Below, in pieces: positions 31,930-41,144 of a stretch of 64,000 bases of DNA. Within the stretch, counting starts at the first letter, position 1; every line of letters begins with the position of its first letter. The DNA is from CAYSPT01 sp964432985 (GTDB lineage: Bacteria; Muiribacteriota; CAYSPT01). The translations under genes were made by a program, and so were the position numbers. Location: assembly GCA_964432985.1 (NCBI GenBank), contig CAYSPT010000016.1:1-64000 (forward strand). The letters run 5' to 3'. The notes under the pieces are model-generated. The model was not told the DNA's origin and searched no databases. It saw nothing but the letters and a program-made list of their open reading frames with translations.

Positions 31930-34554
31930 CTACGGAAGGTCCAGGAACCGGATGAATTGTGTGCCGGTTACCAGCGGTTCCAGCAGCAGGCGCACCGCCG
32001 GTTTGGTCTCCGGGTGGCGGTTGATGATCGCTGCGGCGTGAGGACCCCAGGCGTAGTAAGCATAGATCAAATCCCGTCCTCCCGGTGTCTTGAGCAGGAA
32101 TGAATCCCGGAAAACACGGAGTGTGTCGATTTTCTCATCAAAGCGTGTGTCGTAGGCCGCAGTGGCGATGAAGCATCCTCCGCCTCCCGGGCTGTCGGCC
32201 CCCGACCCGGAAGAGGTGGTGAGAGGAATGGTTACCGTACCGGCTGCGTCACCGTTCTGGCTGTCCACGGTAATCATGGTGTTTCCCGGGACGATGCCCG
32301 CCCTGAACACGAAAGCGATGCTGCCGCTTGATATCTCCACTTCGGCGGTGGTAGCGTAGGCGTCGTCTTCCTCCCCCACAGCCCTTACTTCGCCGCTTCC
32401 CACGGTAATTTCCACGTTGAATTTCTCACCGTCTACGATGGTGTTCTGGTTGACATCGGTAATGGTGTCCGAAACCACGGTGGCTTCCGAGGTGCCGTTG
32501 GACAGCAGGCTGGAGGGAGTGGCGGTGAGGACGATAAGCCCCGTGGGCAGCCCGGGATCCTGCGCGGTGATGTCCTGCATGGCGGACAGGATGTCGAGTT
32601 TTCCGTATCCCCAGGTGTAATTGGGAGCGCTCCCGCCGTAAGCCGAGTGAGTAACGGGCGCGTCCACATACGCGTTCTGGGTGATCAGGGTGTCGACCTC
32701 TTCGGGGGTGAGCGAGCTTTTCTTCTGCAGCAGCAGGGCCAACGCCCCGGCAGCTACGGGAGACGACATGCTGGTGCCGTAAAAGTACACGTGCTCACCG
32801 TCCTGGCTGCGGTCGGTGGAAGAGATACCGCCGTACAGCAGGGCATCTTCAGAAAGCGTAGCGCCGATATAGGTGCCCGGAGCAGCTATCTCCGGTTTGT
32901 AGCCAGTCAAAACCACGTTTCGCGATGGTCCGCGGCTGGAGCTCTTGGCGATGTCGCCAACGCTGTTTTCCCCGGGAACCGTGTACTGGGTTCCCAAATA
33001 CGAAGTCCACTGCTTGCGGGTAACGTAGTTGGCCACCGCGATAATTTTAGATCCGCACGCTGGCAGCCCCACGGTCATCTCCCCGTCGCCGCCGTAGACA
33101 GCCCCGTCGGGGGATGTGCCGAAGTAGCCATACTCGTTCCAGGCGTCGAACCGGGTAGCCACGGACCCGGTGTGGATCCTGCTGTAGAGCTTGAAGTAGA
33201 TGTAGTTCAGGCCAATCTTCGATCCGGTGGCCGAGACTACCACGTGCCGGGCGCTGTTGTCGATGTTCTGTATCTCGGTGGCGTCCAGGTCCATGGAGCC
33301 GTAGAAGGTGCCGCCTCCCTGTATCTGGATGTTCTCCTCGCTCCACCCCGGTACCACCCAGCCGGTGTCGCCTACCAGGGCATGGCCGTTATCGTACGCC
33401 TCCAGTTTGAAGTCCAGCTCACCCGGCGGGTCATACCAGATGTCGACATAGCACTCCGATTCACCGGCGTAGAAATACATCTCGGTGTACCGTTCGGTGA
33501 CGTCGGCGGTGTATCCCAGGTGGATATCGTCCTGATACTCGTTGCCGGCGGCGGCCACGATGATTTTGCCCGGCCCGGCGTGGTTGTTGATGGCGGCGGT
33601 GAACTCGTCGGTCCCGTCGTGAGCTCCCTCGTGAGTGCCCAGGCTCAGGTTGACCACGCAGGGTCTACCCAGTGCCTCGGCTTTGCCGAATATGTAGTCC
33701 ACCCCGGCGATGACGCTGGTAGTGTCGAAGTCGGTCTTCACCACGATGATGTCGGCCTTGGGGGCCGTTCCGGTGAATCCGCCCGCCGCCCGGCCGCTGG
33801 CCGCGGCGCACCCGGTTACGTGGGTACCGTGACCATCGGTATCGTGCTGGTACACGCCGCCGGTGAGCGGGTTGAGGGCTGCCGTGATCTGACTCTGGGT
33901 GTACTCTGTTCCGAAGGTCTGACCGGTGGGAAAGGGCCCCCGGTTGTCTTCCTGGTCCCAGATGTACAGGATGCGGGACGTGCCGTCTTCGTTGACGAAA
34001 TCGTCGTGTTCGAAGTCTATGCCCGAGTCGATAGTCCCGATGATGACACCGGTGCCCTGGTATCCTTTCGGCAACTCCCCTAACTGAGGGTCGTGGACGT
34101 GGTCGGCCTGGATTTCCGGTACTGCGATGGTGAGAAGCGGCTTTGTCACGGCGGACCGCGACACGTAGAGAACGCCCGGCCTGCGAGACAGAGCGGCGAT
34201 GCGGTTGGTGGGTACGCTGGCTGCCACGATGTCGCCCGACACGGATTTCACCAGCCCGCCGGTTTCCGTGATCCAGCCGGTGAGGCTGTCCATGTGTTCA
34301 ATGTCCGCCCTGATCAGGATGTTCAGGGGGGCCGGTGCCTGCTTTGCCATGGTACCGCCGCCGCTTCGCCCCTGCAGGCGTGATAGGGTGATTCTCAGGC
34401 CCGGGCCGATGACCGGTGATCCCGCTCCGCTTGCTGCCTCGCCCGTTGCCCCGTCATCCGCCAGTCCTGCCGGTGGAACCGAAACCAGACATGCCACTAA
34501 AACAAGGGCACCAAACGCTGCTGTTATGTACCTGGATGTAAATGAACGTGTCAC
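31930..34554 (-). CDS. Secreted subtilisin-like serine protease (S8) with C-terminal CFIATAAY domain
   Basis: 874 residues. Signal peptide (about 8-32), then an inhibitor-like propeptide region (about 70-140), then the S8 catalytic domain with Asp176 in Ile-Asp-Ser-Gly, His242 in Gly-His-Gly-Thr-His-Val, and Ser near 600 in Gly-Thr-Ser-Met-Ser-Ser-Pro. An insert of about 150 residues between His and Ser (Tyr/Asp-rich, beta) is lectin-like in composition. An Ig-like segment (about 690-790) precedes a C-terminal Cys-Phe-Ile-Ala-Thr-Ala-Ala-Tyr domain often found at the end of large exported proteins of environmental bacteria. GTG start with AAGGAG 7 nt upstream. Likely an extracellular protein-degrading enzyme. 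Confidence 0.92.
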   Translation of the reverse strand: MTRSFTSRYITAAFGALVLVACLVSVPPAGLADDGATGEAASGAGSPVIGPGLRITLSRLQGRSGGGTMAKQAPAPLNILIRADIEHMDSLTGWITETGGLVKSVSGDIVAASVPTNRIAALSRRPGVLYVSRSAVTKPLLTIAVPEIQADHVHDPQLGELPKGYQGTGVIIGTIDSGIDFEHDDFVNEDGTSRILYIWDQEDNRGPFPTGQTFGTEYTQSQITAALNPLTGGVYQHDTDGHGTHVTGCAAASGRAAGGFTGTAPKADIIVVKTDFDTTSVIAGVDYIFGKAEALGRPCVVNLSLGTHEGAHDGTDEFTAAINNHAGPGKIIVAAAGNEYQDDIHLGYTADVTERYTEMYFYAGESECYVDIWYDPPGELDFKLEAYDNGHALVGDTGWVVPGWSEENIQIQGGGTFYGSMDLDATEIQNIDNSARHVVVSATGSKIGLNYIYFKLYSRIHTGSVATRFDAWNEYGYFGTSPDGAVYGGDGEMTVGLPACGSKIIAVANYVTRKQWTSYLGTQYTVPGENSVGDIAKSSSRGPSRNVVLTGYKPEIAAPGTYIGATLSEDALLYGGISSTDRSQDGEHVYFYGTSMSSPVAAGALALLLQKKSSLTPEEVDTLITQNAYVDAPVTHSAYGGSAPNYTWGYGKLDILSAMQDITAQDPGLPTGLIVLTATPSSLLSNGTSEATVVSDTITDVNQNTIVDGEKFNVEITVGSGEVRAVGEEDDAYATTAEVEISSGSIAFVFRAGIVPGNTMITVDSQNGDAAGTVTIPLTTSSGSGADSPGGGGCFIATAAYDTRFDEKIDTLRVFRDSFLLKTPGGRDLIYAYYAWGPHAAAIINRHPETKPAVRLLLEPLVTGTQFIRFLDLP

Positions 34555-34609
34555 CGCTTACTCCTTAATTAATTGCCTATCGCCGTGGATGAATGTCCGG
34601 TTTAGCACA

Positions 34610-35917
34610 CTAGAGCTTGACTATCTTTTCCCTGTACTTGGTCACTTTTCTGGTGGCGTTTCTGCAGTCGAACACCACCGGGGCACGCTTGACGATATCG
34701 ACGTAGTTGTAATCCGAGTGATCGGTGGCAATAACCACGCAGTCGCATTTATCCAGGTCTTTCTTGCTCAGCGGAGTGCTTTTCAGCGTGTCCCCGTTGA
34801 GTTGGATCGTTGGGACATACGGGTCGTTGTACTTGATATTCGCCCCTTTGAGGTCGAGAAGCTTGATAACTTCCAGTGCCGGTGATTCTCGCATATCGTC
34901 GATGTCCCTTTTGTAGGCCACCCCCAGCACAAACACGGTGGAGCCTTTTAATGGCTTCCCGTTCTGGTTGAGGATGTCCATGAGCTTCTGCACCACGAAC
35001 CGGGGCATGTTCCCATTTATTTCACCGGCCAGCTCGATGAGTTTCATGAAGAAGTCAAAGGTCTTGGCTTTCCAGGAAAGGTAAAAAGGATCGATGGGAA
35101 TGCAGTGGCCGCCCAGTCCGGGCCCCGGATAAAACGGCATGAATCCGAAAGGTTTGGTGGCGGCGGCGTCCACTACCCGCCAGATATCGATACCCATCCG
35201 GTCGCTCATCAAGGCCAGTTCGTTCACCAGGCCGATGTTGACGCTGCGGAAGGTGTTTTCGAGCAGTTTTACCATTTCGGCTTCCTTTGGGTTCCCCACC
35301 TCCACCACTTCGGAGATTACCTGGTCGTAGAGCAGTGCCGCCAGGCGGGTACACGTATCGGTCACGCCGCCAACCACCTTGGGTGTGTTGCCGGTGGTGT
35401 ACTTATCGTTTCCCGGGTCGACCCGTTCAGGTGAAAAAGCCAGGAAAAAATCCTTACCTACGGTGAATCCTTTCTCCTCGAACATGGGCTGTACCAGCTC
35501 TTCGGTGGTGCCCGGGTAGGTAGTGCTCTGAAGGACGATCAATTGACCCGGTTTCATGTGCTCGGCCACAGACTCGGAAGCTTTGTAGATGAACGATATG
35601 TTAGGATCCTTTGTCTTCCTCAATGGTGTCGGGACGCAGATGATAATACAGTGCATCTTTTCCAGCAGCGACATGTCCGAGGTGGCGGTTATCATTCCCG
35701 ACGACGTGTAGTTCTTAAGCTCGTAGCTCGATATGTCTTTAATGTAGGAGTCTCCCCGGTTGAGTTCGTTGACTTTGTCCTGGTTGATATCGAAACCGGT
35801 AACCGAGAAACCTCCCTTGGCAAACTCGCACGCCAGCGGCAGCCCCACATATCCCATTCCGATTATTCCGATAAGAGCCTGCCGTTTGCGGATCTTATCC
35901 TCGAGGTTTTTGATCAC
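34610..35917 (-). CDS. UDP-N-acetyl-D-glucosamine/-galactosamine 6-dehydrogenase (WbpA/WecC group)
   Basis: A 435-residue UDP-sugar dehydrogenase that oxidises C6 of a UDP-HexNAc to the uronate with two NAD+. The Rossmann motif Gly-Met-Gly-Tyr-Val-Gly-Leu-Pro-Leu-Ala, the central Phe-Ser-Pro-Glu-Arg-Val-Asp-Pro-Gly segment and the catalytic Cys in Gly-Pro-Gly-Leu-Gly-Gly-His-Cys-Ile-Pro-Ile-Asp-Pro are intact. Product sugars feed O-antigen or capsule synthesis, but no other polysaccharide gene adjoins. The GTG at 35917 is preferred, because the upstream GTG at 35935 lies over its AGGAGG ribosome site. Confidence 0.92.
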   Translation of the reverse strand: MIKNLEDKIRKRQALIGIIGMGYVGLPLACEFAKGGFSVTGFDINQDKVNELNRGDSYIKDISSYELKNYTSSGMITATSDMSLLEKMHCIIICVPTPLRKTKDPNISFIYKASESVAEHMKPGQLIVLQSTTYPGTTEELVQPMFEEKGFTVGKDFFLAFSPERVDPGNDKYTTGNTPKVVGGVTDTCTRLAALLYDQVISEVVEVGNPKEAEMVKLLENTFRSVNIGLVNELALMSDRMGIDIWRVVDAAATKPFGFMPFYPGPGLGGHCIPIDPFYLSWKAKTFDFFMKLIELAGEINGNMPRFVVQKLMDILNQNGKPLKGSTVFVLGVAYKRDIDDMRESPALEVIKLLDLKGANIKYNDPYVPTIQLNGDTLKSTPLSKKDLDKCDCVVIATDHSDYNYVDIVKRAPVVFDCRNATRKVTKYREKIVKL

Positions 35918-36019
35918 GCTTCGCTTCCTCCTCACAGAGATGAAATATCATTGCTTGATATCAGGTAAATGGTAGTAAGCATTATCAAAATGTGAGTCTC
36001 TATAGTGATGTTATACGTT

Positions 36020-36043
36020 ACCTTATTTATAAGGTTATGTCAA
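36020..36043 (-). promoter_or_regulatory. Palindrome beside a minus-strand TTGACA
   Basis: ACCTTA-TTTA-TAAGGT (36020-36035) abuts TTGACA read on the minus strand (36038-36043), in the divergent space between the sugar dehydrogenase and kinase genes. The palindrome would lie between -35 and -10 of a dehydrogenase promoter. The -10 itself is weak. Confidence 0.35.
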
Positions 36044-36104
36044 TAAACCGGCTGCTGCACGGCCTGTATAAAAATGTATCCAATGAGCGCCTGCAGGCAA
36101 ATAT

Positions 36105-36134
36105 TTGACAGTCTGATTACCGTGGTCGTATAGT
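36105..36134 (+). promoter_or_regulatory. Promoter of the kinase operon
   Basis: Consensus TTGACA, an 18-bp spacer and TATAGT, 60 bp before the GTG of the first kinase gene. Confidence 0.6.
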
Positions 36135-36193
36135 GGTTTTTACGGTACTACCTGGCGCGTGACGTGACTCTGGTGTAACGGGAGGTATGGATT

Positions 36194-38062
36194 GTGGAAG
36201 ATCTGGCGGGCCGGTCCATCGCTTCCTACACGCTTAAGGAACTTATCGGTGAAGGCGGTATGGCAACCGTCTACAAAGCTATCCAGGACTCTCTGGGCAG
36301 AACGGTGGCCCTCAAAGTACTCAGGCCGGAAGTCACCACCAGCGCCGGATTTATGAAGCGGTTTCACAACGAGGTACGCACCGTCTCCGTTCTCAAGAAG
36401 CACCCCAATATTTCCTACCCGTACACATCGGGGGAAGAGGATGGATTTCATTACCTGGTGATGGAGTACATTGACGGAAAGAACCTCAAGGATGTCATCC
36501 GCGCCGAGGGCCGGCTGTCAGTCAGTCGCAGCATCGATGTGGCACTTCAGGTATGCGAAGCGCTGGCCTACGCTCACGCCCGGGGAATTATACACCGTGA
36601 CGTGAAGCCGGCGAACATCATGGTTACTCCTTCGGGCGAAGTCAAGGTCACCGATTTCGGTGTAGCCAAAACCCGGTATTCGGAGCAGTTGACGGTAACG
36701 GGAGCCATCGTCGGCACGCCGGTCTACATGTCTCCGGAACAGGCAAGCGGTGTACGGACCGACCACCGCGCCGACGTCTACTCCGTGGGCGTGCTGCTGT
36801 ATGAAATGCTTTCGGGAGAAGTACCGTTTAAAGGACAGGACCTGGTTTCGCTGATCTACCAGATAACCAACACCTCACCGGCGCTGCTTACCGACCTGGT
36901 TCCCGATATACCTCCACGTCTTGGTCGTATCGTGGCCATGGCTCTGGACCGGGACCGTAATATCAGGTATCAGGACATCAAAAAGCTGAAACGCGATCTG
37001 GAAAAGATCCTCCGCGAAATCCGGCTCGGTACGGTAAAACGCTCATCCCGCGATAAGGGCAAGGCAAAAAAGGCACCGGTGAGTGAACTCTACCGTCCGC
37101 ATCCCGACTCCCGGTCCCACTCCGATGACCCCGTTATGGAAACCGTCACTCGTGTAACCTCCGGTACAGCTGTTGTGGATGCTATGGAAACCAGGGTCAT
37201 CGAGCCGGGTGATTACAACATCTCCGACCGGTCGGTTCCCGCTTTTTCCACGCCGCCGCCAGCGATTACCATAACTCAGGCCAGGCGTACTTCCAGGAAA
37301 ACCAGCCGTTTTGGGCTTATAATGTTCACCGCACTGGTCAGCCTGGCCCTGGCTGGTGCCGCTCTGTACGGGTTCAGATATTATCTCCGTCACCGTCTGC
37401 TGCGCGAAGCCCGCCATGAAATGGCGCTGGCCCAGTACGGCAAAGTCATCCGCAAGCTTGAACCGCTGGCGAAGCAGAGAGGTATCACTCCTGAACTGCA
37501 GTCACTGCTCGGTCTGGCATATTACAAGAAAAAGCACTACGACGAGGCGCTGTATCATATAAAAGAAGCAGTAACTGCAGATCCTGACAACGCCCTGTAC
37601 CACTTTAATCTGGCCATGACCTACGAGAAATTGGAGGCCCGCCTGGCCGCCATCAAGCACTTTCGCCTGGCCATCGAACTCGATCCAAATGTAGTCATGT
37701 TTTACGACAGATTCGGCGAGTGGGTACTGGTAGCCTCCAAACGTATCGATGAAGCACGGGAACGCGCCTACCTCGGTTTAGCCGCCATGCCCGTCTTCGA
37801 TGATTCCGGTTCGTTGATCGGGATGCGTGTAACCGGTATAGACCCTGGTTCCGCCGCGGCTCGGATGGCTATCCGGCGGGGAGATATCGTAACGCACATC
37901 GAGGACATGCCGGTTACCGGGATGCTTTCAATTAAACGAAAACTCGATGACATCGTGCCGGGAGAAGCGCTGCTTCTGAGGATTCTCCGGGGGGAGCGAG
38001 TGGTGTATTATAATTTTATGACCGGAAAACAACCGGCGCTGCACCGGGAAGGATACCTGTAA
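36194..38062 (+). CDS. Transmembrane Ser/Thr protein kinase with TPR and C-terminal PDZ
   Basis: 622 residues. A Hanks-type kinase occupies about 1-275: Gly-Glu-Gly-Gly-Met-Ala-Thr-Val-Tyr loop (19-27), Lys41, His-Arg-Asp-Val-Lys-Pro-Ala-Asn (134-141), Asp-Phe-Gly, and Gly-Thr-Pro-x-Tyr-Met-Ser-Pro-Glu-Gln. A basic juxtamembrane linker and one membrane helix (about 378-400) follow. The C-terminal, presumably periplasmic, part has two to three TPRs (about 405-540) and a PDZ-like domain (Gly-Met-Arg-Val-Thr-Gly-Ile-Asp-Pro-Gly-Ser-Ala-Ala, about 550-615). Kinase plus TPR plus PDZ in one chain is unusual; the PDZ could sense peptides or misfolded envelope proteins. GTG start, GGAGG 8 nt upstream. 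The next kinase gene follows after 3 nt. Confidence 0.9.
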   Translation: MEDLAGRSIASYTLKELIGEGGMATVYKAIQDSLGRTVALKVLRPEVTTSAGFMKRFHNEVRTVSVLKKHPNISYPYTSGEEDGFHYLVMEYIDGKNLKDVIRAEGRLSVSRSIDVALQVCEALAYAHARGIIHRDVKPANIMVTPSGEVKVTDFGVAKTRYSEQLTVTGAIVGTPVYMSPEQASGVRTDHRADVYSVGVLLYEMLSGEVPFKGQDLVSLIYQITNTSPALLTDLVPDIPPRLGRIVAMALDRDRNIRYQDIKKLKRDLEKILREIRLGTVKRSSRDKGKAKKAPVSELYRPHPDSRSHSDDPVMETVTRVTSGTAVVDAMETRVIEPGDYNISDRSVPAFSTPPPAITITQARRTSRKTSRFGLIMFTALVSLALAGAALYGFRYYLRHRLLREARHEMALAQYGKVIRKLEPLAKQRGITPELQSLLGLAYYKKKHYDEALYHIKEAVTADPDNALYHFNLAMTYEKLEARLAAIKHFRLAIELDPNVVMFYDRFGEWVLVASKRIDEARERAYLGLAAMPVFDDSGSLIGMRVTGIDPGSAAARMAIRRGDIVTHIEDMPVTGMLSIKRKLDDIVPGEALLLRILRGERVVYYNFMTGKQPALHREGYL

Positions 38063-38065
38063 CAC

Positions 38066-40594
38066 GTGGAACATGTTCCCGAGGAACTCCTCGGTAAATA
38101 CAAAATAGAGCGCGAACTCGGCTCCGGCGGCATGGCACGGGTCTATCTGGCCACCCTCCTGGCGTTTGATAAGCCGGTAGCTATTAAGATACTGCACGAC
38201 CGCCTCTCCGATGATCCGGACTACATCAACCGGTTTCACCGCGAAGCCCGCGCCGCCATCAAGCTGCCGCTTCATCCCCGTGTTGCCTTTGTGCATGATT
38301 CAGGGCGGATAGACGGGCTCCATTTTATCGTCATGGAATTCGTTCAGGGTAAAACCCTGAAAGAATTTCTGAAAAACGGGGAAATTACCAGTGTCGGCCA
38401 GGCGCTCGACATTGCCGAACAGATCCTGGAAGCGCTCGAATTCATACAGGAATATGGGATAGTTCACCGGGACGTGAAACCGAGTAATGTGATGATTCAC
38501 CGGGATGGATCGATTAAACTGACTGATTTTGGTGTGGCCAGGGAAATACAGAGAAAAGACATCACCCGGGCGGGAGAAATAATCGGTACCCCGGAGTACA
38601 TGTCACCGGAACAGGCTTCGGGGGGCAAGATAGATGTCCGCAGCGATGTGTTCGCAGTTGGTAATGTACTGTATGAAATGCTGGCGGGCCGGGCCCCGTT
38701 TTCCGCCCCTACCGCCCTGGCGTCCCTCTACAAAGTGCTCAAGACTCCCGCCGAGCCTATCGGTAATCTAGTGCCGAAGATTCCGGAGTCCCTGAGCCGG
38801 CTGGTCCACCGCTCGCTGCAGAAAGATCCCCGCCATCGTTTCACCAGCGCCAGGGATATGCTTTCGGATCTGCATTCGGTGCGCTCCTCGCTTTCCGGGG
38901 AAGCGCTGGCTCTGCCTCCCGGTTCCCGCACAGCCGCCCGGGGGGACGACACGGTGCTGAAAGGTCCGGGGGGAGAAACAACTACATCGGCCGCTTTGTA
39001 TACCTTCGACACCATAGATGGCAAGGGCTGGTCGGGGTGGCAAAGGACCATAGTGCTGGCAGGAGCTTTGGGAGCGATCGTGACCATGGTTTACCTGGGA
39101 CATCTCAGGTTGACCACCGCCGGCCTCGAAAAGATGTCAGGCTCTGTGGACGGTCCGGCTGTTGTCCCCCTGTCCATTCCGGGGGTTGTTGAAGAAACAA
39201 CACCGGACTCTGGTGATGCGGCTGCACCGGCGGACGATACCGGGGCCGAACCGGAGATCGGCGGCCCGGCTGCAGATGGTAGGCTGGAACCGGAGACGGG
39301 CGGCGTACCCGCGGTGACAGCCGTTGCAGGCCCGCTCGGCGAAAGCGGTTCCGGCACTCCTGCTGCCACAGTGGAACTGTCAATCTCCGCGAGGACTCTC
39401 GCGGAGACGACCACCACGGGAACTGTTGAAATCTTAACCGCCCCCGAAGCTATGGCCGGTACGGGTGAAGCGGCGCCCGAAGACGATGTGGAAGTATGGC
39501 TTGAAGATGAAGAAGTGCGCTCGGCACTTCAAGCCGCTGACGAAAAGGAGGCCTCCGGGGACTACCTGGCCGCAATCGCTTTTCTCGAGCGTTTACTGCC
39601 TGCGGATCCACCTGCAGATTCGCCTGCGATACCTCCTGCAGGTAAGCGGCTGGTACTTCTCAAGCTCGGTTGGAATTACCTGCGGCTGGGGCTATACGGC
39701 GAGGCGCTGGGCGAGGCCGACAGGGTACTTAGGGTGACTCCGCATGAAGCTGAAGGCCATTTACTGCGCGGCGCTTCTCTGCTCAACAAGTTCTTTTACG
39801 AAAACCGTATCGGTCTCGGCGGCAACCAGGACGAATATTATGAAGCGGAATCGGAGATAAAGTATTCGCTCGTTTACGATCCCTCTCTCACGGAAGCGAT
39901 CTATTACCTGGGTGAAATTTATCTGCACCGCGAATGGTATGACCGGGCCAAGAGCCAGTTCCTGGAGGTTCTTTCCCTGGACAACTCCAACGCTCGGGCC
40001 CATCATATGCTCGGGGTGACCTATCTGAAACTCGACCAGCCGCACATGGCCAGGGGCCGGACGGAGCGGGCCATTTCACTTAATCCCAATTTCATGGAAG
40101 CCAGGATCGATCACGTGCGTGTCCTGTTGGCCCTGGATGACGAGCTGAAGGCCGAGAAGGAAGCCCGCGCACTGGTCGAGCTGGCGCCCGAGAAGGGAGA
40201 CGTCCGGATGGTGTATGCAGAAGCATTGACCGCTTCAAGAGATTACAACGGCGCCCTGGATCAGCTGCAAAAAGCGCTGGAGTTTGGAGTGTCGGGACTG
40301 GAGTGTGACCGCGAGCGCAGCCGGGTTTTCTTTCTGAAAGCCTTCAATGTCCACTCCGTCACGGTTGGCGAGAAGGTCCACTGGTATCAGGAATCACTCA
40401 AAGCTTACCCGGAGAACAACCTGGCCCGGGAAAACCTGGCAGCGGTTTACACCCAGATGGGAGTCGAAAGCGGTGACCTGTTCGAGAAAGAAAAATGGTA
40501 CCGCAAGGCGCTGGAGGTTGATCCCGACTGCCTGGAAGCGCGCATGAACCTGCGAGCCATCCGCGCGCGCCTGCAGAAGGAGGGAGGAAAATGA
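38066..40594 (+). CDS. Transmembrane Ser/Thr protein kinase with long TPR domain
   Basis: 842 residues, paralogous to the preceding kinase: Gly-Ser-Gly-Gly-Met-Ala-Arg-Val-Tyr loop (19-27), Lys41, His-Arg-Asp-Val-Lys-Pro-Ser-Asn (134-141), Asp-Phe-Gly, Gly-Thr-Pro-Glu-Tyr-Met-Ser-Pro-Glu-Gln. A membrane helix lies near 325-342. The region 345-490 is low-complexity (Ala/Pro/Gly/Glu/Thr), probably a flexible periplasmic spacer, and about eight TPRs run to the end. Without a PDZ, the TPR array is the likely ligand-binding part. GTG start. Its last 4 nt overlap the Rieske gene, so the three form one operon. Confidence 0.92.
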   Translation: MEHVPEELLGKYKIERELGSGGMARVYLATLLAFDKPVAIKILHDRLSDDPDYINRFHREARAAIKLPLHPRVAFVHDSGRIDGLHFIVMEFVQGKTLKEFLKNGEITSVGQALDIAEQILEALEFIQEYGIVHRDVKPSNVMIHRDGSIKLTDFGVAREIQRKDITRAGEIIGTPEYMSPEQASGGKIDVRSDVFAVGNVLYEMLAGRAPFSAPTALASLYKVLKTPAEPIGNLVPKIPESLSRLVHRSLQKDPRHRFTSARDMLSDLHSVRSSLSGEALALPPGSRTAARGDDTVLKGPGGETTTSAALYTFDTIDGKGWSGWQRTIVLAGALGAIVTMVYLGHLRLTTAGLEKMSGSVDGPAVVPLSIPGVVEETTPDSGDAAAPADDTGAEPEIGGPAADGRLEPETGGVPAVTAVAGPLGESGSGTPAATVELSISARTLAETTTTGTVEILTAPEAMAGTGEAAPEDDVEVWLEDEEVRSALQAADEKEASGDYLAAIAFLERLLPADPPADSPAIPPAGKRLVLLKLGWNYLRLGLYGEALGEADRVLRVTPHEAEGHLLRGASLLNKFFYENRIGLGGNQDEYYEAESEIKYSLVYDPSLTEAIYYLGEIYLHREWYDRAKSQFLEVLSLDNSNARAHHMLGVTYLKLDQPHMARGRTERAISLNPNFMEARIDHVRVLLALDDELKAEKEARALVELAPEKGDVRMVYAEALTASRDYNGALDQLQKALEFGVSGLECDRERSRVFFLKAFNVHSVTVGEKVHWYQESLKAYPENNLARENLAAVYTQMGVESGDLFEKEKWYRKALEVDPDCLEARMNLRAIRARLQKEGGK

Positions 40595-41031
40595 GATCCA
40601 ACACTAAGACAGGAGCACTGTTAGCTCTCATTATACTGCTGTGTGTGCTTGTAGCCGGATGTTTGTGTATCGCCGGATGCGGAAAGCAGCCGGAGAAAGC
40701 GTCCAAGATTTCTGCCGGGGGACAGTCGTCGGAGAAGCAATCCGCTACATTTGTCGCCACGACTGCGGCTGTTCCTCCGGGATCAACCTTCGAGTTTTCG
40801 TATCAGGGGCAGAAGGCAATCTTGATCAACTTCAAAGGTCAGTACCGGGCTTATGCCAACCACTGCAATCACGCGGGAGGTCCCTGTGCGCTCAAGGAAG
40901 ACAAGACCGTGTGCAAGTGGCACGGTGCCCAATTCGATCCAATGACCGGTAAACTTCTGAGGGGACCGGCCACCGCCGGTTTGAAAGCTATCGAAATCGT
41001 TGTGGAAAACGACAGCATTATGGCCAGGTGA
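40591..41031 (+). CDS. Rieske-type [2Fe-2S] lipoprotein
   Basis: 146 residues. An N-terminal signal with lipobox-like Leu-Val-Ala-Gly-Cys and a second Cys-Ile-Ala-Gly-Cys is followed by a Ser/Ala-rich tether and a compact Rieske domain: Cys-Asn-His-Ala-Gly-Gly-Pro-Cys and Cys-Lys-Trp-His-Gly-Ala-Gln-Phe-Asp supply two Cys and two His ligands for a [2Fe-2S] cluster. It is too short to be a cytochrome bc1 subunit and no such genes are near. An electron carrier or redox sensor on the periplasmic face is inferred. Its overlap with the kinase gene suggests redox input to that signalling pair. Confidence 0.88.
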   Translation: MRSNTKTGALLALIILLCVLVAGCLCIAGCGKQPEKASKISAGGQSSEKQSATFVATTAAVPPGSTFEFSYQGQKAILINFKGQYRAYANHCNHAGGPCALKEDKTVCKWHGAQFDPMTGKLLRGPATAGLKAIEIVVENDSIMAR

Positions 41032-41106
41032 CATCCTGCAGCCCAGAAGAAAGCGCCTGGCGTTCTTGTATTTCATCCCAAAGCGTCTCTGCTGCAAACT
41101 TTGCGG

Positions 41107-41136
41107 TTGTGCTGTATAGATAGGTATTGATACAAT
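41107..41136 (+). promoter_or_regulatory. Putative promoter of the ECF sigma gene (near-leaderless)
   Basis: TTGTGC, an 18-bp spacer and TACAAT, with the sigma-factor ATG only 8 nt after the -10. There is no ribosome site before that ATG, so a leaderless transcript is implied. Confidence 0.4.
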
Positions 41137-41144
41137 AAATCGTC

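Noticed and set aside
32647..34083. A 478-codon open frame opposite the subtilisin-like protease
   Set aside because: It lies wholly antisense to a protease with all catalytic motifs, has no ribosome site or domain pattern, and is what G/C-biased third positions produce.
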